Assembly (NCBI RefSeq): GCF_037971845.1
Contig: NZ_CP150227.1
Coordinates: 2,542,001-2,606,000, forward strand
Reading direction: 5' to 3'
Source of the DNA: Paenibacillus sp. FSL R5-0766
GTDB taxonomy: Bacteria > Bacillota > Bacilli > Paenibacillales > Paenibacillaceae
Length of the DNA stretch: 64,000 nt
Part shown: positions 45,663 to 54,056 of the stretch, piece by piece
How positions within the stretch are numbered: the first letter of the stretch is position 1
How the letters are laid out: each line of letters begins with the position of its first letter
Made by a program: the position numbers and the translations under genes
Notes under the pieces: model-generated
What the model was told of the DNA's origin: nothing
Seen by the model: the letters and a program-made list of their open reading frames with translations, nothing else
Databases searched by the model: none

Positions 45663-46811
45663 ATGCCTCGCAAAGAACGAATTACAGAAATAGAGAGCTT
45701 AAGGGGAATCGCCTTTGGAGCGGTGGTTCTCCAGCATTCCATCGCACATTACTCATTAGTCCCGGAAACGAGACTGGAGGATGGCGTGTTACTGGCCATA
45801 CTGCTGATGCTCTCCAAATTTGCAGTTCCTTTATTCATATTCATAACAGGTATGGTGCTCTTCTATAACACGGGAGACAAGCTGAATTACGGCAAGTTTA
45901 TGAGAAAAAGAGTAAACGACGTGATCGTGCCTTATCTGATCTGGTCACTCATTTATTTTACACTTGCACCGCGGGGCTGGACCGGATTTGGATGGAATGA
46001 CATCCCGGACCTGGGCCTGAAGTTGCTTACGGGCAAAACGACTTCACACTTTTGGTACATCATTATGTTGATTCAGTTTTATCTGTTATTTCCGCTCTTT
46101 TTGCGTGCCATTCGTTATGTATATAACCGATATGAGGCTAAGGGGCGCTTGATCGCATTATTGATTTCTGGTGTGGTGTATCTTGTACTTGCGGATCAAT
46201 TAAGAAACATCGCCAAGTTCATGGAACGGGTGGATATCCCGGTGCTGACAGATGCTTTTACAACGTATGCAGACCGCAATTTCCTCTATTTCTTTATTTA
46301 TTTTGTACTTGGTGCAGCAGCGGGGTTATCCGTCCAACACTGGAATGAATGGATTCATCGATTGCGCTGGATATACTGGACAGTGTTTATTGTTCTGGGT
46401 CTGCGGTTTACTTATTTATTAATGTTGGAGTTTCAGAAGCCGGAAGGAATCAAAATTACATTCTACACAGTCAGCTTGATCCGCCCTGATATGGCACTCT
46501 TTCTGATCGCTTCCATTATGGTCATGTACCAGCTGGCAGGGAAACTGCATAACCTCAGGGCTACACGATTGCTGAGATGGATTGGTGGTGTATCGTATGG
46601 CGGTTATCTGATGCATATGTTGATGCTGCGGTATAGCTACATTCCGGATGAGTTGTTGTACGTTGCTATGGGCTGGAACCCTGTCGTCCGAATGATCATC
46701 ACCTGGTTGTTGGCTCTTGCATTATCCTGTGTACTGACATGGCTTATCTCGCGTGTAAGCTGGGGCAAATGGATTGTGGGAACCGTACCGAAGTCTGTCC
46801 GCGATAAATGA
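45663..46811 (+). CDS. Acyltransferase 3 family membrane protein
   Basis: 382 residues with about ten hydrophobic helices. The N-terminal signature ITEIESLRGIAFGAVVLQHS contains the RGxA..VxxxH pattern of acyltransferase 3 enzymes, which O-acylate sugars, peptidoglycan or other surface molecules. LIWSLIYF, FWYIIMLIQFYLLFPLF and GGVSYGGYLMHML are typical. Substrate unknown. ATG 45663 is chosen because the ATG at 45651 touches the ribosome site. Confidence 0.88.
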   Translation: MPRKERITEIESLRGIAFGAVVLQHSIAHYSLVPETRLEDGVLLAILLMLSKFAVPLFIFITGMVLFYNTGDKLNYGKFMRKRVNDVIVPYLIWSLIYFTLAPRGWTGFGWNDIPDLGLKLLTGKTTSHFWYIIMLIQFYLLFPLFLRAIRYVYNRYEAKGRLIALLISGVVYLVLADQLRNIAKFMERVDIPVLTDAFTTYADRNFLYFFIYFVLGAAAGLSVQHWNEWIHRLRWIYWTVFIVLGLRFTYLLMLEFQKPEGIKITFYTVSLIRPDMALFLIASIMVMYQLAGKLHNLRATRLLRWIGGVSYGGYLMHMLMLRYSYIPDELLYVAMGWNPVVRMIITWLLALALSCVLTWLISRVSWGKWIVGTVPKSVRDK

Positions 46812-47260
46812 ATCCATCAACATATGAAAAATTCATAATAGATTACCACAGTCGCACAGAAGTGTACGGGAGTACGAGAGTATACGATCACAAGATAAAG
46901 AAGCACAGGTAGTACAGCCTTTACAGCTTGTGCACAGTCTTTCTTATTATTAAAATTCGTTCACACGACTCTCTGAGCTCTGAAATAAACAACTTTTAAA
47001 CTAATTTCATAACTCACTAAAAATGAATTTCTGTAACTGGATATAGACAAATTGAACCGTTTCGATCTATATCCAGCCTTGATTGAAGCAGCTAAAGGTA
47101 TTATGAAATTAATTCTTTTGAATAAAAATTAAAATTTCATTACCTGAAAAATTCACAACAGAAAACCTTTTTCCGTGCTTCCCCCAGGCTATCCCATATT
47201 CACACGATTTCTTGCTCGCCCTCCTTGAAGATAGATAAAAGGGAGGCAAAGCGGAGAAAG
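46812..47260. other. Intergenic region upstream of the RTP homologue, candidate Ter site and hairpin
   Basis: About 450 AT-rich bases. At 47000-47021 the sequence ACTAATTTCATAACTCACTA ends in AA; ACTAA and ACTAAA are 16 bases apart, as in Bacillus Ter sites (my recollection of the consensus), but the CTATGT core is not kept. TAATTTCATAA recurs inverted at 47099-47109. A perfect 11-base stem CTGGATATAGA / TCTATATCCAG lies at 47037-47076 without a T-run. In B. subtilis two Ter sites lie just upstream of rtp, so these are worth testing. Confidence 0.4.
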
Positions 47261-47320
47261 ATGGCAGAACACGAACATAAGTTTTATAATACTAGATATA
47301 TAGGTTCTGACAGGAGGGGA

Positions 47321-47701
47321 ATGAACGTGGCTTTTATGATTGCACAGCGGGCATTTATCAAGCTGTATCTGATTACGATGGTTGAACAGCACAGGGGGTA
47401 TGGTTACGAGATGCTGGAGGCGATGAAGCAGGAATTCAAAGACTACGGTTATGTACCACCCCAGAGCGAGGTATATCGGGCACTGCATGAATTGGTACAG
47501 CAAGGTGTTTTTTATCGGACAAAGAAACTTAAAGGCAATGATCCAAAGGTCGATTTTCAGGAAATCGTTTTATATCATTTTACGGATGATGGTGCGGAAA
47601 AAGCTGAGTTATACAAAAAACAGGTCAAAACGGATCTGGATCGTTGTCTCGGCATGTTACACAAGGCAGAAGAGGACAATTACGGTACGAAAGGAAGATG
47701 A
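47321..47701 (+). CDS. rtp: Replication terminator protein (RTP) homologue
   Basis: 126 residues from this start. The core QRAFIKLYLITMVEQHRGYG, YGYVPPQSEVYRALHELVQQ, QEIVLYHF and LYKKQVKTDLDRC aligns closely by eye with B. subtilis RTP (QRAFLKLYMITMTEQ, HTEVYRSLHELLDDG, LQEVVLYQF, LYKKQLKVELDRC). RTP dimers bind Ter sites and block replication forks in one direction. A winged helix with a C-terminal dimer helix is expected. AGGAGGGG lies at 47312; ATG 47321, GTG 47327 and an upstream ATG 47261 are all possible starts. PadR-like regulator is the alternative. Confidence 0.82.
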   Translation: MNVAFMIAQRAFIKLYLITMVEQHRGYGYEMLEAMKQEFKDYGYVPPQSEVYRALHELVQQGVFYRTKKLKGNDPKVDFQEIVLYHFTDDGAEKAELYKKQVKTDLDRCLGMLHKAEEDNYGTKGR

Positions 47702-47703
47702 GC

Positions 47704-48711
47704 ATGAACAGACAGTTACAGTGGGGAGTACTCGGTACGTCAACCATTGCCAAAAATGCAGTCATTCCGGCGATCCAGCAGTCTGAACGTGGTGAGGTGT
47801 TGGCGATTGCCAGCCGCAGCAAAGAAAAGGCGGAAACCCTTGCCGAAGAACTCGGTATTGCCAGATCGTATGGCAGTTATGAAGAGCTCATCGCTGATCC
47901 GGACATTGAAGCCGTCTATATTCCTTTGCCTAACCATATGCACAAAGAATGGACCATCAAAGCGGCACAGGCTGGCAAACACGTGTTGTGTGAGAAACCT
48001 GCTGCCCTGAATGCAGATGAATCGGCAGAAATGATTGAGGCATGTCATCAACATGGTGTTCTTTTTGCAGAAGCGATTATGTATCGATATCATCCCAAGC
48101 ACAGACGTGTGCAAGAGATTATAGCTAGTGGAGAGATTGGCATCGTCAGAGCCATCCATGGTAACTTTACCTGTAATACCGCTGATGACAAGGAGAATGT
48201 AAGGTTCAAAAGAGAGATGGGCGGCGGATCATTATTCGATCTTGGCGTGTATCCGATCTCGGCAGCCAGGATGTATCTGGGACAGGAACCGGAAGCGGTG
48301 ACAGTACACGCTCTATTCTCGGACGAGCATGATGGCGTGGATATGATGGCGTCGGGATTGGTAGAATTTCCGAATTCGGTAGCTTTAACTTTTGACTGTG
48401 GCATGTGGGCTTCAGGTCGAGCGGAGATGGAGATTCTCGGGACGGAAGGGCGGATTGAACTGCCAAAAGTGTTTGGCTGGGAGAACAGTGATATTCCACC
48501 TCAGATTATTGTGCACACGGATTCGGTCAGCCGTGAGGAGCGTGTATCGGTGTCGAATTCCTATGTGCTTCAGGTGGAGACGTTTGCAACGGCTGTGCTT
48601 GAAGGTGAAGCCCTACCTTTCAGTCCGGAAAATACCATTCAAAACATGCGCGTTATTGATGCATGCCTGGAATCGGCTCGAACTCGTCAACGTGTGCAAT
48701 TGATCGATTAG
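47704..48711 (+). CDS. Gfo/Idh/MocA family oxidoreductase
   Basis: 335 residues. Rossmann start QWGVLGTSTIAKNAVIPAI, then YIPLPNHMHKEW and the family signature CEKPAALN. The substrate domain has GGGSLFDLGVYPI with the conserved Asp...His-like catalytic region. Acts on a sugar or cyclitol with NAD(P); the substrate is unknown. The start lies 2 bases after the RTP homologue stop, so the two may be co-transcribed. Confidence 0.88.
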   Translation: MNRQLQWGVLGTSTIAKNAVIPAIQQSERGEVLAIASRSKEKAETLAEELGIARSYGSYEELIADPDIEAVYIPLPNHMHKEWTIKAAQAGKHVLCEKPAALNADESAEMIEACHQHGVLFAEAIMYRYHPKHRRVQEIIASGEIGIVRAIHGNFTCNTADDKENVRFKREMGGGSLFDLGVYPISAARMYLGQEPEAVTVHALFSDEHDGVDMMASGLVEFPNSVALTFDCGMWASGRAEMEILGTEGRIELPKVFGWENSDIPPQIIVHTDSVSREERVSVSNSYVLQVETFATAVLEGEALPFSPENTIQNMRVIDACLESARTRQRVQLID

Positions 48712-48746
48712 ATTAGGTCAAATCAGTTTAAACATACTAGAAAAGT

Positions 48747-48779
48747 AGACTCCATCTTCAGGGATGAGAGTCTTTTTTC
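48747..48779 (+). terminator. Terminator after the Gfo/Idh gene
   Basis: Arms AGACTC-CATC and GATG-A-GAGTCT followed by T6. Confidence 0.8.
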
Positions 48780-48979
48780 TGTCTTTAAATGTTACAATTA
48801 TAATATTTTACAATTTAAACCTCTTCATTTGATATTTCTACCAAAATGATGTGATATAAATAGTCATGAGATGACTTGTTTACTATAATCTAGCAGAACA
48901 TACAACTAGACCGTTACAGCTTGTAGAACGCATATCGTGACAACGTTCATCTACTTTGAGGGATCGGGAGGCCGGATTG

Positions 48980-49420
48980 ATGAAAAAGTTGATATCCACC
49001 GCATTACTGGCATTGTTGTTAACGTTTGTTTTCTTCACAGGTTCACAGTTCACTCCAGTCGCACAGCAGAAGGCATCTGCTGCAACATGTACCATCATCA
49101 ATACGTTTACGGGTGTAGCAAATTATTTAAGTGCAAACGGAACGTTGCCATGTAACTTTATTACCAAATCACAGGCAACAGGACTCGGCTGGGTAGCATC
49201 CAAAGGAAACTTGGCTGTAGTTGCTCCTGGCAAAAGCATCGGTGGGGACACATTTGGCAATCGGGAAGGGCTGCTGCCTTCGGCCAGCGGACGTACATGG
49301 CGCGAAGCGGATATTAACTATACTTCCGGCTTCCGTAATTCGGATCGGATTGTGTACTCCAATGATGGACTCATCTACAAAACGACAGATCACTATGCAT
49401 CATTTACACGTTTGAAATAG
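48980..49420 (+). CDS. Secreted guanyl-specific ribonuclease, barnase homologue
   Basis: 146 residues. Signal peptide 1-34 (KKLISTALLALLLTFVFF, cleavage after KASA). The mature enzyme reads very like barnase: INTFTGVANYL, ITKSQATGLGWVASKGNLA, VAPGKSIGGDTFGNREG, then TWREADINY (catalytic Glu), SGFRNSDRI (Arg) and TTDHYASF (His). It cleaves RNA after G. Unlike barnase it has two cysteines, Cys37 and Cys58 of the precursor, possibly a disulfide. The inhibitor gene follows 14 bases later. CGGGAGG precedes ATG 48980. Confidence 0.95.
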   Translation: MKKLISTALLALLLTFVFFTGSQFTPVAQQKASAATCTIINTFTGVANYLSANGTLPCNFITKSQATGLGWVASKGNLAVVAPGKSIGGDTFGNREGLLPSASGRTWREADINYTSGFRNSDRIVYSNDGLIYKTTDHYASFTRLK

Positions 49421-49434
49421 AGGAAGGAGCAGCG

Positions 49435-49710
49435 ATGAATACCGTGATTCTGGATGGAGAAGACTTTGCGAGTAGCGCTGAACTTCATCAACAATTAAAG
49501 GACAAGCTGAAACTGCCGGATTTTTATGGCGGTAATCTCGACGCTCTGTGGGATTGTCTGACGGGTACGATTGAACTTCCACTAGAGCTAAAATGGACCA
49601 ACTACCTAATCAGCGAAGAACGCCTGGGGAATGAAGCAGGCCGGGTACGTGATTTGATGTTGGAGGTTCAGGCTGAACAGTCTGGATTTCAATTGCTTGT
49701 TGAGAAGTAG
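49435..49710 (+). CDS. Barstar-family ribonuclease inhibitor
   Basis: 91 residues. The barstar core reads LKLPDFYGGNLDALWDCLTG, containing the helix-2 Asp and the Asn/Trp that face the barnase active site. Kept in the cytosol, it binds the ribonuclease one to one and protects the producer. Length matches barstar (about 90). GAAGGAGC precedes the ATG. Confidence 0.94.
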   Translation: MNTVILDGEDFASSAELHQQLKDKLKLPDFYGGNLDALWDCLTGTIELPLELKWTNYLISEERLGNEAGRVRDLMLEVQAEQSGFQLLVEK

Positions 49711-49752
49711 GCAGTAAATAAAGGCAGTTTAAATACAATCCGTCCAGCCGAG

Positions 49753-49777
49753 CAGACCACTTGTGGTCTGTTTTTTT
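49753..49777 (+). terminator. Terminator after barstar
   Basis: Perfect arms CAGACCAC / GTGGTCTG, loop TT, T7. Confidence 0.88.
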
Positions 49778-49784
49778 GTGTTAT

Positions 49785-49836
49785 AGGAGGTTGTCCAAAA
49801 AGGTTGTTCAAAAAGTCTTTGTGTTGATTACGAATC
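49785..49836. repeat. Remnant of the dispersed inverted-terminal element, copy D
   Basis: GGAGGTTGTCCAAAAAGG and GTTGTTCAAAAAGTC, then TTGATTACGAATC, match the right end of copies A-C read on the other strand (AGGTTGTTCAAAAAGTCCGC and TTGATTACGAAGG). Only about 50 bases survive; the first part looks like a partial duplication of the tip. Confidence 0.55.
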
Positions 49837-49970
49837 ATCTGAAAGTAGAGCGAGATTTACTTTGTTTACTTGTCGTTAAAATTATTTTCACGGAGGTATT
49901 GATTTCTGCATAACTTACGTTAAAATAAAATTAACATGAAAAATATTTTAACGTCGAGGAGTGAAAAGGG

Positions 49971-51260
49971 ATGAGCGATAACACAGCAGTTGGCAAGCAA
50001 GGTATGGGTGAGTTAATACGAATCAGACCGTACATGCAATTTATGCTTAGTAAAGTTGTATCCAGATTTGGTGATTCGATTGACTCGATTGCCTACAGTT
50101 GGATGGTGTACATTCTAACCGGTTCGAAAGTGCTGATGGGTACGTTGCTGGCGGTGAATTTTTTGCCCAATATCCTTCTGGGTCTGTTCGCCGGGGCTTT
50201 GGTTGATCGCCTGTCTCCCAAAAGAGTGATTGTGATTACGAATACCGGTCGCGGGTTGTTGGTGGGGATTACAGCTCTGCTGTTTGGATTGGGCCAACTT
50301 GAAGTCTGGCATCTGTTTGTCATTACAATTCTGAATTCTTTGCTGGAATGCTTCACTAGTCCTGCGGAAGTGTCCAGTGTCCCCCGATTGCTTCCCCCAT
50401 CGATGCTGCTTTCGGGTAATGCGATGTCCTCTTCCGCAACCAGAGTGGCCGAACTCGCAGGACTTGCAGTGGCGGGAGCCCTTATTGCTACAATAGGCAT
50501 TGCCTGGACGATCTTGATTGATGCGGGGTTGTTTGCGCTAAGTGCTTTGATTATGAGCCGAGTAGGCTACCCTGAAGCCTTAACATCTGCTAACAATGAA
50601 GATAAAACATCAATTGAAATAAATTCTCTTCCATCCGACAAAAGTAGTATATTCTCCGAAATGGCGGAAGCTTTTCATTTTCTCCGTAAACATGCCTTAT
50701 TGTTAATTGTCTCCATCCTGTTTGCCTTCGTTAATTTCTGCCTGATGCCGTTTAATGTTCTTCGTACACCCTATGTCATTGAAACGCTGCATGCTGGCGC
50801 TGGGGGATTAAGTCTGCTTAGTGGGCTGATGGTGGGAGGCATGCTGCTCAGTGGTGTATGGTTGACACAAAGGGGAGCGAATTATCGTAAAAGTGTGCTG
50901 GTCATCAGCGGTATTGTCATGTTGGGTCTCAGTTATGCGATGACGGCACTACCCGCTTATATGACTTCCTTCCAACTGCCGGTTGCAGCGGCCTTTTGTC
51001 TACTGATGGGTATGGGGATTCCGCTGGCTACAACACCGCTGGCCACCTATCTTATGGAAGTTACCCCTTCGGAGATGCTAGGCAGAGTGTACGCCCTTCA
51101 AAGTATGCTTGTCTTGAGTGTCGCACCACTTGGAAGTCTGGCTTCGGGAGCACTTGCAGATTGGATGACCATGCCTGTTCTGTTTATTGTCTTTGGTATT
51201 ATGCTTGCCATGTCCGCAGGTATGCTGTTATTTAGCAAAAGTTTTCGAAGTGCTATGTGA
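49971..51260 (+). CDS. MFS transporter
   Basis: 429 residues, about 12 membrane helices. Motif-A-like loop GALVDRLSPKRVIV between TM2 and TM3, and SPAEVSSVPRLLPP later, typical of the multidrug-efflux style MFS proteins (macrolide/MdfA-like COG). A charged loop (about 205-235) separates the two halves. Substrate unknown. GAGTGAAAAGGG precedes ATG 49971. Confidence 0.88.
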   Translation: MSDNTAVGKQGMGELIRIRPYMQFMLSKVVSRFGDSIDSIAYSWMVYILTGSKVLMGTLLAVNFLPNILLGLFAGALVDRLSPKRVIVITNTGRGLLVGITALLFGLGQLEVWHLFVITILNSLLECFTSPAEVSSVPRLLPPSMLLSGNAMSSSATRVAELAGLAVAGALIATIGIAWTILIDAGLFALSALIMSRVGYPEALTSANNEDKTSIEINSLPSDKSSIFSEMAEAFHFLRKHALLLIVSILFAFVNFCLMPFNVLRTPYVIETLHAGAGGLSLLSGLMVGGMLLSGVWLTQRGANYRKSVLVISGIVMLGLSYAMTALPAYMTSFQLPVAAAFCLLMGMGIPLATTPLATYLMEVTPSEMLGRVYALQSMLVLSVAPLGSLASGALADWMTMPVLFIVFGIMLAMSAGMLLFSKSFRSAM

Positions 51261-51317
51261 AGATATTCTGAAGTGATCATTAGCCAATTTTCTGTATCAA
51301 GTCATTTCTCGCTCGTT

Positions 51318-51347
51318 TTGACCGAAGTCCTGACGCAACGTTATAAT
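51318..51347 (+). promoter_or_regulatory. Promoter of the winged-helix regulator gene
   Basis: TTGACC, 18-base spacer, perfect TATAAT. Position implies that the ATG at 51358 would be almost leaderless, supporting ATG 51394 as start. Confidence 0.65.
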
Positions 51348-51393
51348 AGAGATATCGATGGACAACAGGTACCCCGGAAATGAGGATACAGGG

Positions 51394-52086
51394 ATGGCGC
51401 ACAAGGTTCTTTCAACAATTGAAGAAATAAAAATCTACTCCGATCCGTATCGGATTCAGATCATGAATATGTTTAACAAGCAGGGCAGACCATCCACTGT
51501 CAAAGAAATCGCCGACCAGATGGGTGAGGTGCCAGCCAAAGTTCACTATCATGTAAAAAAGCTGGAGAAAATCGGTCTGCTGACGATCGTTTCCACACGT
51601 GAGATTAATGGGATTATCGCAAAATACTACGAACCATTCACCGGAGAGATCCATCTCCGTCACGAAGATGAAGATAAGGAAAACTCTCCATTGAAACAGG
51701 TGTTTCGGTCCGAGACACTCAAATTATTAAATGAGATGTTCGAACAAAGTCGTCAGCGATTCATGCATCAGGCGGAAAACGAAGATCGGATGTTTCTCTC
51801 GGACATCACGCTGTATGCAACCCGTGAGGAAGTAGAGCAGCTGTATAAAAGCATCATAAAACTCTGTGAACCCTATACTACAAAAGAGAATCGACAAGGG
51901 GAACATGAGGTCTTTCAGTTATTCTCTGCTCTCTCTAAACCTATAGTGAAAATACCTGCTTCTAAGACAAATGCAAAAGAGAAAAAGAAAGCTACGTCTG
52001 ATAAGGACAAAGCAACTACGAAAAAGTCTCGATCTGTGTCTAAGCGGCAGGAATCTGCATCATCTGGCAGTGAGTCCGAAGAATAA
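51394..52086 (+). CDS. ArsR-like winged-helix transcriptional regulator
   Basis: About 230 residues. The helix-turn-helix (IYSDPYRIQIMNMFNKQGRP, STVKEIADQMGEVPAKVHYH, VKKLEKIGLL) is N-terminal. A helical middle follows, then a Lys/Ser-rich disordered tail (KTNAKEKKKATSDKDKATTK). It may control the upstream MFS gene; that link is positional only. ATG 51394 has AGGA seven bases upstream; ATG 51358 would add 12 residues. Confidence 0.82.
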   Translation: MAHKVLSTIEEIKIYSDPYRIQIMNMFNKQGRPSTVKEIADQMGEVPAKVHYHVKKLEKIGLLTIVSTREINGIIAKYYEPFTGEIHLRHEDEDKENSPLKQVFRSETLKLLNEMFEQSRQRFMHQAENEDRMFLSDITLYATREEVEQLYKSIIKLCEPYTTKENRQGEHEVFQLFSALSKPIVKIPASKTNAKEKKKATSDKDKATTKKSRSVSKRQESASSGSESEE

Positions 52087-52166
52087 ACGGATGGAATACA
52101 TGGGTTCAGCCTTATTGATGGAAGCAAGTAACCGCAAACGTGAGAGACTGCTATGGAGAAAACTAG

Positions 52167-52192
52167 AAAAAGCCGCCCAATGGCGGCTTTTT
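52167..52192. terminator. Bidirectional terminator
   Basis: Perfect arms AAAAAGCCGCC / GGCGGCTTTTT, loop CAAT, between the convergent regulator and yteA-like genes. Confidence 0.9.
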
Positions 52193-52277
52193 AATGCGTG
52201 ATAAGGAAGGCTAATGGTGGAGCAGTCTATTGAATTCATTTCAATTTTGACGCTTACCATTTCAGCTCATAACGAAG

Positions 52278-52844
52278 TTACATGTTCTCATCGTAACCCT
52301 TCACATCACGTTTGGCTGCGGTTGCGGGGGAGTTGGATGTGCCATATTCTTCGACCGCTTCCCAGGCATCTGCGTTGTCGAACTTGCCCGCTCGCTGCTG
52401 TCTTCCTTCTCCAGCACCACTTGGAGGCATGGTCATCACTTCTTCTTCAACGGGCCGATCGTTGCTGATCTCCACATTAGGCGTGTCGTCAATACAGTAA
52501 GCCGTATAGGGGATAGCTTCAAGTCGTTCGAAGGGAATATCTTCGCCGCACGTTACACAGGTTCCATATGTACCTTGCTCCATACGTTCCAATGCGTCGT
52601 TTACTTGATTGAATTCGTCTGTTAATGTATCGTCGATCGCCAGATCACGGCTGCGTTCAAATGTTTCCGTACCGGCATCTGCCGGATGATTATCATAGGA
52701 GGACAGCTCACCGGTTGAATCTTTCAGCGACTCGACTGGAGCACTGTCTTCCATGCTGGATTCAAAATGACGCTGCAAGTTTTCACGTTGCTCTAAAAGG
52801 GCGTTTTTCAGTATTTGATGTTGATCTTTAGTTAATGTACTCAT
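52278..52844 (-). CDS. YteA-like TraR/DksA zinc-finger family protein
   Basis: 188 residues. Coiled-coil N-terminus (QHQILKNALLEQRENLQRHF), the segment LERMEQGTYGTCVTCGEDIP and FERLEAIPYTAYCIDD. The DksA-type finger should be C-x2-C-x17-C-x2-C; the last Cys is Asp here, so zinc binding may be weakened. YteA proteins are sporulation-linked in Bacillus; they are not proven RNA-polymerase regulators. AAGGAG lies 10 bases before the start. Confidence 0.85.
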   Translation of the reverse strand: MSTLTKDQHQILKNALLEQRENLQRHFESSMEDSAPVESLKDSTGELSSYDNHPADAGTETFERSRDLAIDDTLTDEFNQVNDALERMEQGTYGTCVTCGEDIPFERLEAIPYTAYCIDDTPNVEISNDRPVEEEVMTMPPSGAGEGRQQRAGKFDNADAWEAVEEYGTSNSPATAAKRDVKGYDENM

Positions 52845-53043
52845 AAGGACATGCTCCTTTCCCGTTGTGGGGTGTAGTAAGTCTTTACCCGAATTGGAAG
52901 AAAAGCAATCATTTTCGTGAGGAATAGGGCTGTATCGTTTTATATCTGACGGATTATGTGTTATAAAAAATAGAGAGAGAAATTGCCGTGTGTTCTTCCC
53001 AGGAAATAGAACTACGGCTTGGCTTATAATGGAGGTTGTCAAT

Positions 53044-53421
53044 ATGGATGAACATATGAAACGAAGATTGGATAAACAAAGACAATTGTTCAAACAATTG
53101 GGTGTGCAGCTAGATGCGTTATCGATTCATGAAAAACAATTTAATTATAAACTTCGTGGTTATGATCCGGATGAGGTAGATGCTTATCTTGACCTGGTCA
53201 TCAAAGATTACGAACGTTTCTATGCCAATATTGCAGATCTGATGGACAAATGGCAAGAACAGCAGTTAACGATCCGCGATCTCAAGTCGTCCGCGAAACC
53301 GGTGGAAGATCCAACCAAGATTGATCGCAAACAACTGGATGATATTGTGAAACAACTGGAATACAGTGTGCGACAGCTCAAGATCAGAGCACGTCCCGAA
53401 AAGGATCTGTTCTCTGAATAG
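53044..53421 (+). CDS. DivIVA-domain protein
   Basis: 125 residues. The DivIVA N-terminal lipid-binding domain is visible: IHEKQFNYKLRGYDPDEVDA followed by YLDLVIKDYERF, with the GYDxxEVD signature. An upstream basic helix (KRRLDKQRQLFKQLGVQLDAL) is unusual for GpsB or DivIVA. A short coiled coil ends the protein (KQLDDIVKQLEYSVRQLK). Probably recruited to curved membrane or the division site. GGAGG lies 8 bases before ATG 53044. Confidence 0.85.
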   Translation: MDEHMKRRLDKQRQLFKQLGVQLDALSIHEKQFNYKLRGYDPDEVDAYLDLVIKDYERFYANIADLMDKWQEQQLTIRDLKSSAKPVEDPTKIDRKQLDDIVKQLEYSVRQLKIRARPEKDLFSE

Positions 53422-53462
53422 GTCAGTATGACTAGGATTATATTAAATAAAGGTGGTTAATC

Positions 53463-53897
53463 ATGAGTACTCATTTTTCGGTCAGTGTGCATTGTTTGTT
53501 GTTATTGTCACTCAGCGCGCCTGAACGAATCACGTCTGCACATATTGCAGGTAGCGTGAATACCAACCCTGTCGTCGTCAGACGTATTCTGGGCGGGCTG
53601 AAAAAGGCAGGATTGGTGAACTCCTCTCCTGGAACAAGAGGCTTCTACTTAGCGAAGCCATCAAGTGAAATCACATTAGCCATGATCTATCAGGCTGCCA
53701 AGGACGAAGGTCCATTGTTCCCGATTCACGGCAATTGTAACCCGGATTGTGAAGTGGGCTTGCATATAGACGGCTTGCTGACCAATCTGTATCAGGTTGC
53801 AGAGGCGAAGGTGGAGCAGTTCTTTGCATCCATTACACTCGAAGATATGGAACGTTCCTGTACTCAGATGCAAGCTGTTCCATCACAGACAGAATAG
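53463..53897 (+). CDS. Rrf2-family transcriptional regulator
   Basis: 144 residues. Winged helix with HFSVSVHCLLLLS, VNTNPVVVRRILGGLKKAGL and SSPGTRGFYLAKPSSEITL, as in the YwnA group. Cysteines at CNPDCEVG may sense redox or a metal cluster, but the three-Cys IscR arrangement is not seen. AAAGGTGG precedes ATG 53463. The target is not evident. Confidence 0.88.
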   Translation: MSTHFSVSVHCLLLLSLSAPERITSAHIAGSVNTNPVVVRRILGGLKKAGLVNSSPGTRGFYLAKPSSEITLAMIYQAAKDEGPLFPIHGNCNPDCEVGLHIDGLLTNLYQVAEAKVEQFFASITLEDMERSCTQMQAVPSQTE

Positions 53898-53921
53898 ATT
53901 GCAATAAAGACTTAAAGTGCA

Positions 53922-54034
53922 TGTTCAAAAAGGGTGGTTTTCAGTACCGAGAAGATGGGATGAATTCCATATTCGATGCTGCGATGCCGTTAGGCATCCT
54001 TCGTAATCAAAAGCGGACTTTTTGAACGACCTCT
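53922..54034. repeat. Dispersed inverted-terminal element, copy C with internal deletion
   Basis: Both ends match copies A and B (TGTTCAAAAAGGGTGGTTTT and AAAAGCGGACTTTTTGAACG). About 62 internal bases are missing between GGGATGAA and GAATTCC; both deletion borders carry TGAA in the full copies, suggesting microhomology loss. It ends just before the ribosome site of the next gene. Confidence 0.8.
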
Positions 54035-54056
54035 TAAAGGAAAGGTGGGTTGTTAT

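Noticed and set aside
47037..47076. Perfect 11-base stem as a terminator
   Set aside because: No T-run follows on either strand; kept only as a possible structural or Ter-associated element.
53025..53030. TATAAT as promoter of the DivIVA-domain gene
   Set aside because: It touches the ribosome site, so a transcript starting from it would lack that site.
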